From: Prorocentrum cordatum
Taxonomy: Eukaryota > Sar > Dinophyceae > Prorocentrales > Prorocentraceae
DNA length: 50,000 nt
NCBI GenBank assembly: GCA_963575745.1
Contig: CAUYUJ010017911.1
Coordinates: 112,501 to 162,500 of the forward strand
Direction of reading: 5' to 3'
This document shows, in pieces, positions 29,195 to 40,500 of the stretch (its first letter is position 1; each line of letters begins with the position of its first letter). A model generated the notes under the pieces. That model worked only from the letters and a program-made list of their open reading frames with translations. It was not told where the DNA came from and searched no databases. The position numbers and the translations under genes were made by a program.

Positions 29195-29440
29195 CGACAG
29201 CAGGGCCACGAAGGGCACGAAGTAGGCCACGAAGGGCGACAGCGGGGACACGAAGGGAATGCGTATGGGGCCACGAAGAACGCGAACGAACGGGGGCCAC
29301 GAAGTGCAGATAATGCGGGGCCACAGAAGGCAACTATGGGGCCACTGAAGGTAGCAACTGGGCCACGTAGGACAGTGAGGGGGACACAAATGGCGACAGC
29401 GGGGCCACGAAGGGCACGCACATGGGGCCACAACGGGAAC
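29195..29440. repeat. GGGGCCACGAAGG motif array
   Basis: About eleven copies of GGGCCACGAAGG or close variants, spaced 15-36 bp (for example at 29202, 29222, 29266, 29293, 29400). The same phrase occurs in the 89-bp minisatellite at 31180-31990. Confidence 0.75.
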
Positions 29441-29480
29441 GATTCCTGGGTGACTGGGTGTCAGGATCGCGGCGCTTGGG

Positions 29481-29693
29481 CAAATTGCAAGAAATTCCAA
29501 CGCAAGGCCATTCTTCAGTAAGTTGCAAGCATGTCTCCAGCGAGAGCGCGACTCCAGACCGCCGGGAGAGCGATTCCTGAATAAATTGTAAGGAACTCCC
29601 AAGCGAGAGCGCGATTCCTGCATAAAATGCAAGGAAGTCTCGGGCGGGAGCGGGGGTCCTGGCTAAATTGTCAGGAAGTCTCAAGCGGGAGCC
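29481..29693. repeat. ~41-bp minisatellite, five copies
   Basis: Units begin AAATTGCAAG/AAATTGTAAG and contain GAACTCCCAAGCGAGAGCG and GATTCCTG. Copies start near 29481, 29519, 29581, 29622 and 29663; one carries a ~20-bp insertion. Confidence 0.8.
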
Positions 29694-29853
29694 GTTGTTG
29701 TTGTAACCCGGGGGCCAAGGGGCCAGTTTGAGCAGGAAGACTTTCCCTGTCAAAAACAGGGTGCGAGCGTCGATGGGGCACACTTTGATCGAGAAAAAAC
29801 AATATGCACCGGTGGGGGGATCAACAGTAATAATTTTTCAAAAATGAGAATTC
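29694..29853. other. Unique spacer
   Basis: No gene or repeat recognised between the 41-bp minisatellite and the CAA tract. Confidence 0.4.
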
Positions 29854-29910
<57 letters not shown>

Positions 29911-29911
29911 C
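29854..29911. repeat. (CAA)n microsatellite
   Basis: Uninterrupted CAA repeat, about 19 units. A second CAA tract at 30808-30852 bounds the AT-rich segment. Confidence 0.97.
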
Positions 29912-30776
29912 ATTTAAGACTGGGGACACTCCGTTCTCACCAGTGCCAGGGTTTTCATAGGAGGCGGGCAATACCCCCACTTTGTGGGGGGGCCGGTTCA
30001 AGCTCTACCAAGTTTCCAAACGACTCTTCGCCACCACCCACACCCAGCTTCCCGCCCTATGACGTTCGGACACTTCACTTCGTGGCCTGCGGACGACCTT
30101 GGCTACTACACTGGCGCATGGGTACAATGACTTGTTGTGGTAACATTTTGTGGAAGCTAGCTTAGTATACGACTTATCCCCCTGTTCCAACACTGGACAC
30201 CTGTACCGTTTTCCGACGTTTTTCCGTTTCTGTACCACACAAGCAAAGATTATTTTGAGTGGTACCACGTGCGTGGCGCCAGCATACCACAGGACTTGTT
30301 TCCGTTGCTGTTATATGCTCATTCTTGTTCTGTTTGAAAAACCCACGTTGTTGGAGAAGTTCGAAGTAGGTGAACAAGTTGTTCGGAAAAGCCCATCTGA
30401 CAGAAATGTTTAAAAAGTGTTGGGTTTCCGACAAATCCGCAAGAGCGCGCGGGATGAAATTTTGACATTTTGTTTTGAAAAACCATTGGTTTTTTATGTT
30501 TTTATGTTGAAATCGCTACGAACACTAAGGTTTTGGAAGGATTTCGACTTGCGCGCGCGAATGTCCACTTTACCTTATTTTTTGCAAGGGATTCTTGAAG
30601 TTTGGTTATGTTAGAACAAGAAATGTCAACTTTAGCTTATTTTTTGCAAGGGAAAACGGGGGACAACAAAACAACCGGATCCGGACACCCACGTTTTGCC
30701 TGAGACTTCCTCACGAAAATGATGAAAATGTGGCTGCGGCCAAGGCGCGGCGAGGGGGCCGCGCACCAGGGGCCCC
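29912..30776. other. AT-rich island between two CAA tracts
   Basis: About 865 bp, with clearly lower GC than the rest of the window from about 30130 to 30730. Frames of 60-90 codons on both strands show no recognisable domain. It contains a ~32-bp tandem pair (30560-30591 and 30622-30653, AATGTCCACTTTACC variants followed by TTATTTTTTGCAAGGGA). Confidence 0.6.
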
Positions 30777-30808
30777 AACAATAATTATTCTTTAGAATAA
30801 ATATTGTT
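30777..30808. repeat. 32-bp AT-rich palindrome
   Basis: AACAATAATTATTCT, TT, then AGAATAAATATTGTT: arms of 15 bp with one mismatch and a 2-nt loop, directly at the start of the CAA tract. Confidence 0.85.
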
Positions 30809-30809
30809 C

Positions 30810-30853
<44 letters not shown>

Positions 30854-31120
30854 CGACGACGACGACAGCGGCATCAGCAACAGCATCAGCATCACCATGA
30901 GCATCAGCATCACCGACCCCATCCTCATCAGCAGCAGCGGCATCAGCATCAGCATCATCAGCAGCAGCAGTAGCATCATCATAATTATCGTCAGCGTCAC
31001 CATTGTCAGCATGATCATCATCGACATCAGCACAATCAGTACCATCGTTATCATCACCAGCATCATCATCACCCTCATCATCATCAGCATCATCAACATC
31101 ATCAGCATCAGTATCACCGC
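30808..31120. repeat. (CAA)n, (ACG)n and (CAT)n microsatellites
   Basis: CAA (30808-30852), ACG (30852-30868), then CAT/CAG triplets to about 31120. Confidence 0.95.
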
Positions 31121-31179
31121 CGGGGGCGGCGGCGCGCGGCCTGCGCTCCAAATTTGGCAACTGAACACGCGAGCAATGT

Positions 31180-31990
31180 TGCTGAAATGGTCTGGACGGC
31201 GCAATGCGGCACGTGCCGCAAACGCTGTCGGCGGGGTACCTATGGGGCCACGAACTGCGAGGGGTGTGTGCTCAATGGTCTGGGCGGTGGCGTGCGGTTT
31301 GTGCCTGCAGACCTTTTCAGCGGAATTTCCGAATGCGGCCACCGATCGCGCGAGGACAGCTGAAGTGGTCTGGGCGGCGGCGCGCGGCCTGCGTCGCAAG
31401 CGTCTTCAGCGGAACCCCATTTTTTATGGCGCCACGAAACACATGACAAGCGATCTGAACTAGTCTGGGCGGCAACCGCGAATCGTTCTATGGGCCTGCT
31501 GCAACTGTCTGCGCGGTGGCATGCGCCCCGTGCGAAAAAAAATGTAGACCTCCCCGGGGGTGCGCGCATCGCGTTCTGAATGAGCTGACATGGTCTGGGC
31601 GGGGGCCAGCGGCCTATGCCACAAGGCATCAGGTGGCGTTCCCTATGGGGACACGAATGGCGCGGCGGGTGCGACGAAATGGCACGGACGCGGCGCCCGG
31701 CCTGCGCCGCGGGGGTCGTTGATGGAATTCCAAAAATATGGAGCCGCGAACCGCGAGATGGGCGGCCTCAAATAATCTCGGCCGCGGCGTGCGGCCTGTG
31801 TTCTGCGGGATTTCGGTTGAGCTCCTCACGGGGCCACGAAACCTGCGAACGTTGATCTGGAATGGTCGGGGAGGCGGCGCGCGACCACATCGCGTCGGCA
31901 AGGTTGCACATGGGACCGCGAACTGCGCGATGGGCGCGCTAGACTGGTCGCGGCACCCGCGCGCGGTTTGCACCGCAGGGACTTTCAAAA
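31180..31990. repeat. ~89-bp diverged minisatellite, about nine copies
   Basis: AATGGTCTGGGCGG or variants recur near 31188, 31277, 31366, 31463, 31590, 31677, 31772, 31861 and 31943. Each is followed by GCGCGGCCTGCG and, later, TATGGGGCCACGAA. Intervals are 82-97 bp, with one gap of about 127. Frames of 100-220 codons through it reflect lack of stops in a GC-rich repeat. Confidence 0.82.
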
Positions 31991-32977
31991 ACAAATCGCT
32001 CGGGGACAACGAACAGCGCGCGGCGCGAAGGGCGCGATGAAATTGCCGTGGCGCGGCCACATAAGGAAAGCATACCACGCAATACTAAAAAGGATGAATG
32101 ATGAGGAAACGAAGCGGAAAGAAAAAAGAGCAGGAAGAGGACGAGAAGGAGGAGGAGGAGAAAAGGAGAAGAGGAGAGGAGAGACAAACAGACGGGATGA
32201 GGCGAAAAGCGCCGCGAATTGAAAGCGAGGACCTGACGCGCAGGGGGCCACCCTCGACCAGCGCGCGCGCGCCGCGTGCACGCTGGGAAAACCAGCGGCA
32301 CGCCAAGCACGCGAGGCGCAGCGGCCGCACTGGGCACAGCACACGCACGAAACGAAAATCACAAACATACAAGCCGCGCCAATAAGATAGCAGGATCGCC
32401 TGCCAACGCGCGCGCACGATGCTGGCACAGCCCCTCGCTACAAGGAGCCTCCGATTCGCGACGAACCATCGCGAGGCCTCCAAAGGCACCTCGCACGAAT
32501 TGTTTCTGGATGGTCGTGTTGGTTCGGAACGGGGCCTGGCTCTGGAGGGCGAGCGCGGACACGCAATTCCCTGGCTAGCGGCGGCAGCAGTGAGAGCTGC
32601 CGAGCTCGCGCGCGCTACAAACATCGACGGCGCATGCGGACACGTTGGCATACGTTGGTTCATCTCGCTTCTGCCAGTGTCCAACAAGGAGCTCAACGAA
32701 CGCCCGCCCAGGGCCCTCCGCGGGCCACGGCCCTCGACGCCCTCCAAGGGCGCGGTGGGCTCGGCCCCGATTGATTGGTAAGCTCGTCTAAATTGGCGCG
32801 CGCGACGCTTGAAAGACTGCAAAGGCGTTGCACGACTTGGCCGAGTCTTCCAGCCGGGCTCAGCGAGGGTCGGTGGGCGCGCGAAGACCCGTCGCATGCC
32901 GCCCGCGCCTGCTGCGACGAGGCCGAGCCCAGGTGAATCGATGGTGCCTTTGGCGAGCAGGCGCGGGATCGCCTGGA
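31991..32977. other. GC-rich spacer, no gene recognised
   Basis: About 1 kb with a purine-rich stretch (about 32095-32190, GAAGAGGAC/GGAGGAGG). Long frames on the minus strand (310 codons) have Arg/Ala/Pro/Ser bias and no domain. Confidence 0.35.
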
Positions 32978-33132
32978 TAGGGGGCCACATGTGAAGCCTA
33001 CCCCTACCCCCCACCATTTCTGAGGGGGAGGGTGGGGTTTGCTTTGCCTCGGGAGCTCCCAGCAGAAGTGAACCCCACCCTCCCCCTCAGAAATCGTGGG
33101 GGTTAGGGGCAAGGTTCACATGTGGCCCCCTA
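32978..33132. mobile_element. 151-bp MITE with long terminal inverted repeats and TA duplication
   Basis: The element at 32980-33130 is flanked by TA on both sides. Arms of about 60 bp pair almost completely: GGGGGCCACATGTGAA at the left matches TTCACATGTGGCCCCC at the right, and ATTTCTGAGGGGGAGGGTGG matches its complement. A ~28-bp loop separates them. No coding capacity. TA target duplication with near-total palindromy is typical of Tc1/mariner-type MITEs. Confidence 0.82.
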
Positions 33133-33399
33133 CTGGAGGCGGTGGATGCCAAGGCGATGGCAGATGCGGAGAAGCCGCGTGCGGAGCGGGTCGCGGGGGG
33201 CCAACGGTGCTCTTGCCGGAGGGGCGGCGCGCGCCCACGGGCACGGTCGTGGGCGTGAGCTTGCCAGGAGGTGGCCCCGGACGCCGACGCGCACGAGCCC
33301 TACGGGCAGGCCGACGAGTTCGTGGACGAGGGGCAGCACGCGCGGGCGACGCACAACTGCACTGGCCCCGAGCTGCTGAGCGATGCGGAACAGACTGAC
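33133..33399. other. GC-rich spacer, possible decayed LINE linker
   Basis: Lies directly upstream of the recognisable RT pseudogene. The frame that enters the RT is open from 33271, but its N-terminal part shows no motif. Confidence 0.35.
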
Positions 33400-34750
33400 C
33401 CACTGCCTGACAGAGGTGCGAGCGCGATCCGCGGGGCCATGAGGAGTTTCCCTGCCGGGACCGCCTGGGGACAGTTCAGGTTGCACCCCAGGTCCCTGAA
33501 GTTGTTTCGGACGAAGGTTTTGTCCACCCCGTAAGTATTGTTCGCACCAGGCTCGTGAGACTCAGCAAGCCCACGGGCGGACACAGATTGATAGCTCTGT
33601 TGAACAGTCTTGTGAGCATCTGGTAGAAGCTCAGGAGGCAAGTCTGCATGGGCTGGGAACGCCACAACAGGCAACCCGCCATTTGGGGTAGCGGATCCGC
33701 CTCCTCCTCCGAAGCCGCCTTCTCTCACAACCTGTACGCCGCGACTGCATGTGCGGTCAGGAAGCACGCGGTCTGAGTCTTTTTAGATATGTATTCGTGC
33801 TACGAATGTATCATACGGGCCAGACTTCTTGACGAGGCACGAACCCTGAAGTACTCCTCGAATATGATCTGGATGTTCCTTGGGGTCTACCAGTGGCCCA
33901 GGGCGTTCGGGTATTTGTCCAGGCACGCGGTTAGTAACCACGGAATACTTGCTGGATGTAGCCACGCGACCACTCTGATGCATCTCTTGTTACACCGGAT
34001 AGTAGCCAAGTTGAGTGCGCGTTTGAAAAAGCGAAGCCTCGGTCCCTCATGGACGACGCTGGTGTTCAGTGGATCGGGGACAACCTCAGGGACTAAGGAC
34101 CACTCCTTGAGGCTGTTTCGTGGTTGGGTGGGAAGGTTTGTAAGGTTGGACTTGCGCTCCAGGTGTTCAAGAGCGGAAAAATTGTTTCTGCCGTTCGTGG
34201 TGCGTCGAAGGTCGTGCTTGCACCATGAGGCTGAAAGGGCACAGGCACAAAAGGAATCTAGGGCACGAGATCTTTGGTGGGCACCCCCCAAGGTTTCAGG
34301 AGCGAGTCCGTCTTCAGGTCTGGAAGCGAAGGTAAAAGCTCCAAGCCATCAGGAGAGGTGCCCCAACCAAGGTAGGTACGCTGTCGAGGACAGATCTGCT
34401 GCCAGCTGGTGCGCACGGCGCTGGCGTGGGCGGCTTGTCAGATGCTACCCTGGTGTCTCCCAGCACGCTCGCGGAGTCCCTCGCTGGCGCGAAGAAGGTC
34501 AGGATCTCTAACGGCCTGGCTTGCGATACAGAGGGGCAAGTATGTCGATCCTGCGTGTGATGTTACGATCGTTTTGCTGATGCGGTATGCGGCAGTCATC
34601 TGGGATACAAAGATGTCCCTGTGGTTGCTCTGGGAGGCCTGGATGGCCATCAGGGATGGGCTCAGAGCTAAGACGACGTGGTGCCGTTGCAAGGGGCCCA
34701 TCTCGGCGGCTACTCTCTCAATGTGTGGGATTGGCTGGAGCATGTCGTCA
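33400..34750 (+). pseudogene. Decayed LINE reverse transcriptase
   Basis: RT motifs are legible in order but in more than one frame: AIRGAMRSFPAGTAWG (about 33421-33468), RLSKPTGGHRLIALLNSLV (about 33558-33614), FLDMYSCYE (motif A, 33780-33806), GVYQWPRAF then GILAGCSHATT (motif B, about 33940-33972), and LMDDAGVQWIGD (motif C, from 34046). Downstream, PACDVTIVLLMRYAAVIW and GPISAATLSMCGIGW (about 34550-34740) resemble the post-RT region of such elements. Stops interrupt the reading (TAG 33624-33626, TGA 33774-33776), and a frameshift lies between motifs B and C. It is not functional. No endonuclease or RNase H was recognised, so the copy is partial or too decayed. Confidence 0.85.
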
Positions 34751-35037
34751 GCACACGCACACACACACAGACACCGCAATGAACGACAAATGCTGGTCCT
34801 TTCCCTGCTCACCGTCTCCCCGCGTGAGCTGCTTGAGTTCCTTGGGTTTTGCCACTCCAGGTGGCAGGCTTTCAGTATCCCCCCTGCACGTGCCAAAGGC
34901 TGCCGGCACAGAAGTTGCATACCTACGGGGCTGCGCCACGGCATCCTTAGCATCCCCGACGCTGAGAGACAGGGTGCTGCTCGTTGCCTTGTCGGTAAGG
35001 CAGTGTGGTCCCTGCCCAGGACGCGATATAAAAATGA
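34751..35037. other. Possible LINE 3' remnant; (CA)n tract
   Basis: A CA-rich stretch (34752-34773), then unique sequence ending GATATAAAAATGA immediately before a TCC tract. By analogy with the other two LINEs this may be the 3' end, but no zinc module is visible. Confidence 0.35.
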
Positions 35038-35160
35038 TCCTCCTCCTCTTCCTCCTCCTCCTCCTCCTCCTCCTCCACCTCTTCCACCTCCTCCACCTCC
35101 GCCGCCTCCTCCTCCTCCGCCTCCTCCTCCTCCTATTCCTCCGCCTTCTCCTCCTCCTCC
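35038..35160. repeat. (TCC)n microsatellite
   Basis: TCC with CTT, ACC and GCC interruptions. Confidence 0.95.
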
Positions 35161-35875
35161 CGAACTGCTTCCCCAAATCTGAAGCCTCCCCCCCCCACGC
35201 CAAGGCCCAGGGCCTGAGTCCGACATGAAGTGCAGCGCGGACGCCCCGAAGCAGTCCCCGCTGGGCAGCGGGGCCATTGCGCACGCCTGGGCGCGCGCGG
35301 CAGCGCCGGCGCGGCCGCGGGCGCGGCCGCGGGCGCGGCGGGCCTCCGGGGCCCGTGGGCTGCCACGTCGACCGGGCAGCTCCGCCGGAGGCGCGATCGT
35401 ATTCGCGTTCCCGCGTCGCGCCCCCTCGCGCCCTCGGGCCCCGCGAGGCAGCCTCTCGCGCTCGCGTGGGGTGGGGGGGCTGGGCGGGCCCGCAGCCCAG
35501 GTCGCCCTCGCGCCCGCGAGAACGGTCCACTCGCACCTCTCGGGCCCAGGCAGCTGTTACCGCTTTCGAGCGGCAGCGCGATCATCTTCGCGCCCACATT
35601 CGGGCGATCACCCAGCGCGATGCGATCCGGGCCCCCGGGCAGCTGCGCGATAGCCTTTGCACCTTCGCGCCTACAGGGGTTGCCGCTTAAGCTTCCCAGC
35701 GGGGCCAGGTCGATCCACGCGCCAGCCCCTGGCCAACCAGAGAGAACACAGCCACCAGGCCCAGAGCCAGCCAGTCTGCTGCAGCGAAAGGCGTTATGAC
35801 AGAACGCGTGGGAGACGCGGTCGCGAGCCAGGAAAGGCGAGAGGAGGTGGGAAATCAGGGTAAGGGGGTGGAGAA
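35161..35875. other. Very GC-rich spacer, no gene recognised
   Basis: Contains GCGGCCGCGGGCGCGGCC-type sequence (about 35305-35345). Frames are open in most phases on both strands because stops are rare; none shows a domain. Confidence 0.35.
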
Positions 35876-36022
35876 GGAAGAAGAGGAAGAAGAGGAGGGG
35901 AAGGAGGAGGAGGAGGAGGAAGAGGAGGAGGAGGAGGAAGAGGACGAGGAGGAGGAGGAGGAAGAGGACGAGGAGGAGGAGGAGGAGGAGGAGGAGGAGG
36001 AGGAGGAGGAGGAGGAGGAGCG
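35876..36022. repeat. (GGA)n microsatellite
   Basis: GGA/GAA/GAC triplets. The poly-Glu frame on the plus strand and poly-Leu/Pro frames on the minus strand are artefacts. Confidence 0.95.
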
Positions 36023-36029
36023 CGCGACC

Positions 36030-37185
36030 TACAGGCGACGAGTCGGTCGGCCGTCCCCGAGGGGACCTGGACGCCACCTGAAGCGCCAGGTCCCCGACCG
36101 TGTCGTTGGGCTCCCACATGCCGACGAACACCACCTTGCGCAGGGAGGGGGAGGGGGAGGCAACCCAGCACGCGAAGCGGCTGGGCCCCCATCCCGCCCC
36201 GCGCGATCCCCTCCGTGCTCCGGAGCCGCCGCGGCCCCGGAGCCCGCCCGAGAGGCTCTGCAGCTGTTCCAAATCAAGCGCGAGCTGCACGTGCCCCTGG
36301 TCGGCCAGGGGCTCCACGACGCCACGCGAAGAGCCCGTGTGCGTTACAGCGTCCACCGCCAGAGCCGCGCGGGGCCAAGAACAGCCAGACGGCCGCGCAG
36401 GACCACGGCAACGCCACGAAGAACGCGCGCAGAAACCTCGGCGTCGTCGGCCCAGCTGTCGTCGGTCAGCTCCCCACCGCCAACGGCACCTCCACCTTCG
36501 TCCACAGCCATCCCACCCTGGGGTTCCACACCGCGCGCCCCCCTGTCGTTGCGCGCGCGGCGCCGACGGCGCCGCCGCGGCGCAGGCCCGACAGCGGCGC
36601 CACACAAGCCCCCCGCGCCACAAGCGCGGCACAGGCGGCGATGGGCGACCCAACGGGAGGCGCAGGCGCGGCGGCAGCGCGGCGCCGCGAAGCCCCCAGC
36701 TCCGCAGAATTTTGTCGGCGGCGCGCACACAGGAGCGGGGGGGGGAACGGCCTCTTGGAAAGAGGCCGTTTCTTAAAAGGCGCTGGCCCTACATCTGCGG
36801 AGAAGGCCCGCGCCGTCTAAGCAGCATGGGTGTTTCTAAGAACCCACCCCCATTGGGCGGGGCTGGCCTGGGCGGGGCGCAACACTCGGCGCGCCGACGC
36901 TGCGCCGCGGGCCTGCCCCGCCGAAGAGGGCGCCGCCGAGATGGCCGCGATCGCACCGCCCGAGCAGAGGCGGGCCTCACAGCCCAGCGACGCCAGGCCT
37001 GGAAGCCACTGGAGGAGGCAGAGGAGCAGCGGGGCCAGGGGCGTGGGCCACAGCGCCCATTTCCGCGCAGGCCTTCTCGTTGAAGGCCTTCGCGCGGGCG
37101 GAGGCAGCAGGAAGCAGCCCCTTGCGGAGCTTGCGCAGACCGTTTGCAATTCCGATGGAAGCCTGACGAGAGAGCACTCCTGAGC
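36030..37185 (-). other. Weak coding candidate, gene structure unresolved
   Basis: Several minus-strand stretches look less compositional than their surroundings: LTDDSWADDAEVSARVLRG and AVVLRGRLAVLG (about 36344-36480), HVQLALDLEQLQSL (about 36255-36300), SLRKVVFVGMWEPNDTVGDL (about 36095-36155), and IGIANGLRKLRKGLLPAASA (about 37090-37160). They lie in different frames, so introns would be required. A TTCTCCGCAG acceptor-like sequence occurs on this strand near 36800. I recognise no domain, and these may be decayed exons or chance. Confidence 0.2.
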
Positions 37186-37509
37186 AAAGCCTTGGATGGC
37201 TCTGTCCATACCTATAGCCCGACCACCCGCCTGCGTGCTCGAAATACTGCCGCGCGCGAAAGCTGCGCGCCACTTGGCTGCCGATTATGATGGGGCAGGC
37301 CGCGCATGAGGTAGGGGCTGCAGGAGGATCGATCGAACTGCACTGGGCGCCAACCGCTGGACAATGGAGCTGCGGGCTTACTTCTGCCATCATATGGCAC
37401 ACGAAATTCGAGATCCTAAAACTTACAAACCATGGCGACGGGGGAAGAGGCGACAGCCTTCTCTAGACAGGACAAGCCGACTTTCGAAGCGCCTTCGAAT
37501 GCTTTGGCC
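37186..37509. other. Unique spacer, no gene recognised
   Basis: Moderate-GC sequence without repeats or recognisable coding. Confidence 0.35.

Positions 37510-37553
<44 letters not shown>
37510..37553. repeat. (CT)n microsatellite
   Basis: About 22 uninterrupted CT units. Confidence 0.97.
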
Positions 37554-37556
<3 letters not shown>

Positions 37557-40500
37557 CCCTGGAATCGTGGCCAACGGACGCGACTAGGGCGGCTGCGAGG
37601 CGAGAAAGAACCTGAGATGCGATGGCGTCTATGCTCGAGACACTGCCTGCAACGCCCTGAGGCACCCGGCAATGATGAGCGGTTTCAACCCCGCGATCCC
37701 ATCAATCTCCTGGGACGCACGTCGGAACATCTCAGGGGGCCCACCGACTCTAAATCCACGTGAGTCCACGCGACCCCCTGCCTAAATTAGGACGGCATTC
37801 CCACGTGCATACGATTCGAAACTTCACGCGGCCGCGCGCCACAAGTCCTGGTTGGATTGGCGAATCGAAAGGCTGCGCAAACATTAAAAACCTCGCTCCA
37901 CGTTAGAGCTGCCAGCGCAGAATGACTCACCGAAAGAGAACCCCTAACCCTTTTGGGGGGGCCTAACTTAGGAGGGCCAAAAAAGCAAAGGATGCTGGGT
38001 CTGCGCCGCAGATGCACCGAGCCAAACCGCCCGGAATTATGACCCCTCATGCGTGGGCGGAACCCTCAGCGAGGCCGCATCACATCGCACCATTCAGGCC
38101 AAGGGTTCTTTCGTGCTCGTCGAAGGAGCGCCAGGCCCTCGGAAACATCACCGACGCAGTCAGAATCACTTCTGGCTGGGCGCCTGCCGGCGAGAACCGC
38201 GCACCGCCCGCGCGCGACCGAAAGCTCGCGCGCCCGGCCGAAGTCCGAGACCAGGCGCGCCCGCGAAGCCCGGGGGCCCCGGCGCGCTCACCTCCCGACC
38301 CGCCCCCCGCACGCAGACGCCCCGCCCAATCCTCGGCCCCCCCCCTCAGAAACGTCGCGCGGAAAGCGCAAAGCTGGGCGGCTCACTACGCTATCCAAAG
38401 GGCGCGCGACGTCGCGCGTTTCGACGCAGAGGCCAGGGGCGAGGAGGGCATTCCTCGAAGCCGACACCAGATCGCCGGCATTCGAATTGACGGCTACAGC
38501 GGCAGCTTCAACTAAATCTCCGACGCAGCACGCTTGGGCGAATTTAGAGGACATCTGCATTCCCACGCACGGTGCTCGCGGGTTTCCGGGGCCACCCCGC
38601 ACCTCGGGCAAGCGGGGGCAAACTCTCCAGCGACGCACTCAGCAACGCACTGTCTGGGACGCAAGCCCGCTGCCGCCGCGCACTCGATGGCAGCTCTCGA
38701 AGCTTGGTTAGCAGCTGGCGGAAGCTAGACAGATCCGCTCCGCCCTGCAGTCCGCCCCCCAAGTGCTGGGCGGCCGCTCCTGCCCACTGCTTGCTCTCGA
38801 CGGAAGCCCCGGGGCGCCCCGCTCAAGGTGGGGGGCGGGGGGTGCGACGGCCCAGGTGGACCCTTTGATGTCGGGCCGCCTTCGTCTGCCTGGGGCGGCT
38901 CGGGCCCCGGCGCGCGCGCGCCCCCCAGGCTTGGCCAATGCAAGAAGCATTGCTCATCATGGGCCAATCATGGGAACTCGAGGCCATTCGACCAGCAAGC
39001 CCGGGACAGCAGCGACGGCGGGATCGCGGGGCCCGAGCCTGAGAGCAGGGGCCATCGTGAAGCACACCCCCTTCTTCTGCTCCCAAGCAGATCTCGCCGC
39101 CGAACGCCGAAGCGCATTGAAACGGCCGGGTGGGGGCCGAAAACTTTAAACCCGTGCATCTCTTGAGGCGCTGCTTCCGTCTTGAAAAGCGCCAGTCTGC
39201 CGCGTGGTTTCAGACTCCTGAGAGGGGCCGGTCCGCGGCCCCCCTCGACCCCCCACCCCCAAAGTCGAAGGGCCCCTGTACCTCTGGCGCGGACATGCCG
39301 CCCCCATGTCAACGCTAGGATCACGCGAGGCACTCGACGCTTGGACGGCACTGCCAACATGCTCGGGCCCACGAGCGACAGCTTTGGCAATGCCGGCGGA
39401 CGAGGCAACGAGGCGCTACGCACCCGAGACAGAAAAAGCAAGTAATCTTGAAAGCAGCGACCAAAGCCAACCTGCGCGGTGACATGCTCCACCGCGCCTT
39501 CAGCTCATATCTTCGCGTCATCGACCCGCGTTTGCGCCGCGAGCCCCGGCTGGAACCGGGAATTGAGCTCAAAGATTGAATCGCCGAGCACGCAGACGGC
39601 CATATGCCGGGCGGGCCCGCGCCCAGCCTATAACCCCCAATTAGGCCCGATGGCCAGAGCGAAAGACCTCAAGCGCCAGAGGCAACTGGGGGCCACGTGA
39701 AGCTGGACGCCGAGGGCGAGCAAAACGCTCAGGTACATGCGTCTCGCGGCAAGCCAAAGGACCAAAATGGGATCTACACTGCGGCGCACACTGTCGGCGT
39801 CGAGCGAAGTCGACGCAGAGGGCGCGCCGAAGAAAGCGGCACCCCCATCGAGCACTAACCTTCCAAGAGCAGTTCGAACTGCTAAGCGGCCTCTGACAGC
39901 GTGGTCAAACCTGGCCTTGCGACGTCTCTCGATTGATCGCCGGCCAGCGACGCCGCCCTCCAAGTTGCCCCAAGAGACGGGCAGCGCCGGCGAGGCTGGC
40001 CGCCCTGGCGACCAGACCTCGCTATTCCGGTCGGAATAAACAAAATACGCCAAAAAAGATCCACGCCCTTGCCGCCCACCACGGCCGCGCGAAACACTCC
40101 GACGAGCACCCGTCGGCCAGCCAGCCGGCGGAAGCTTGGAGACGCGCCCAGCAGCGACTCCGACGCACCCCCTCGAATTTTGCTCGGCCCCGCACCAAGG
40201 GGCGCAGTCGAGCGCGAGGGGTCGAGAGGGGCAAAGGGAAGGACCTCGCACCCCCTCGAATGAGTGCGAAAACCTACTCGAGCCCGATGTCCCTGATGCG
40301 ACTGGCCCACTTCTTAATCCAAGACTGAGCCCCGACCTGAATGAGCTCGAAAGGTTCGGCGAAGGGTAGCGACCCCTCTCCCGGGGCCGCGACGGCGCCA
40401 CAGGGTTTGGGCTTGACCATATTGCGCAAAGAACGGAGACTGCTGGGCTTCCAAACCCAGCCACTGAAACCATTGCGCGCTCTGCCAGTCTCGGCCCCGG

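Noticed and set aside
29989-30006. GGTTCAAGCTC as a tRNA/SINE B box
   Set aside because: The flanks do not pair as a T-arm, and no A box or acceptor stem is found.
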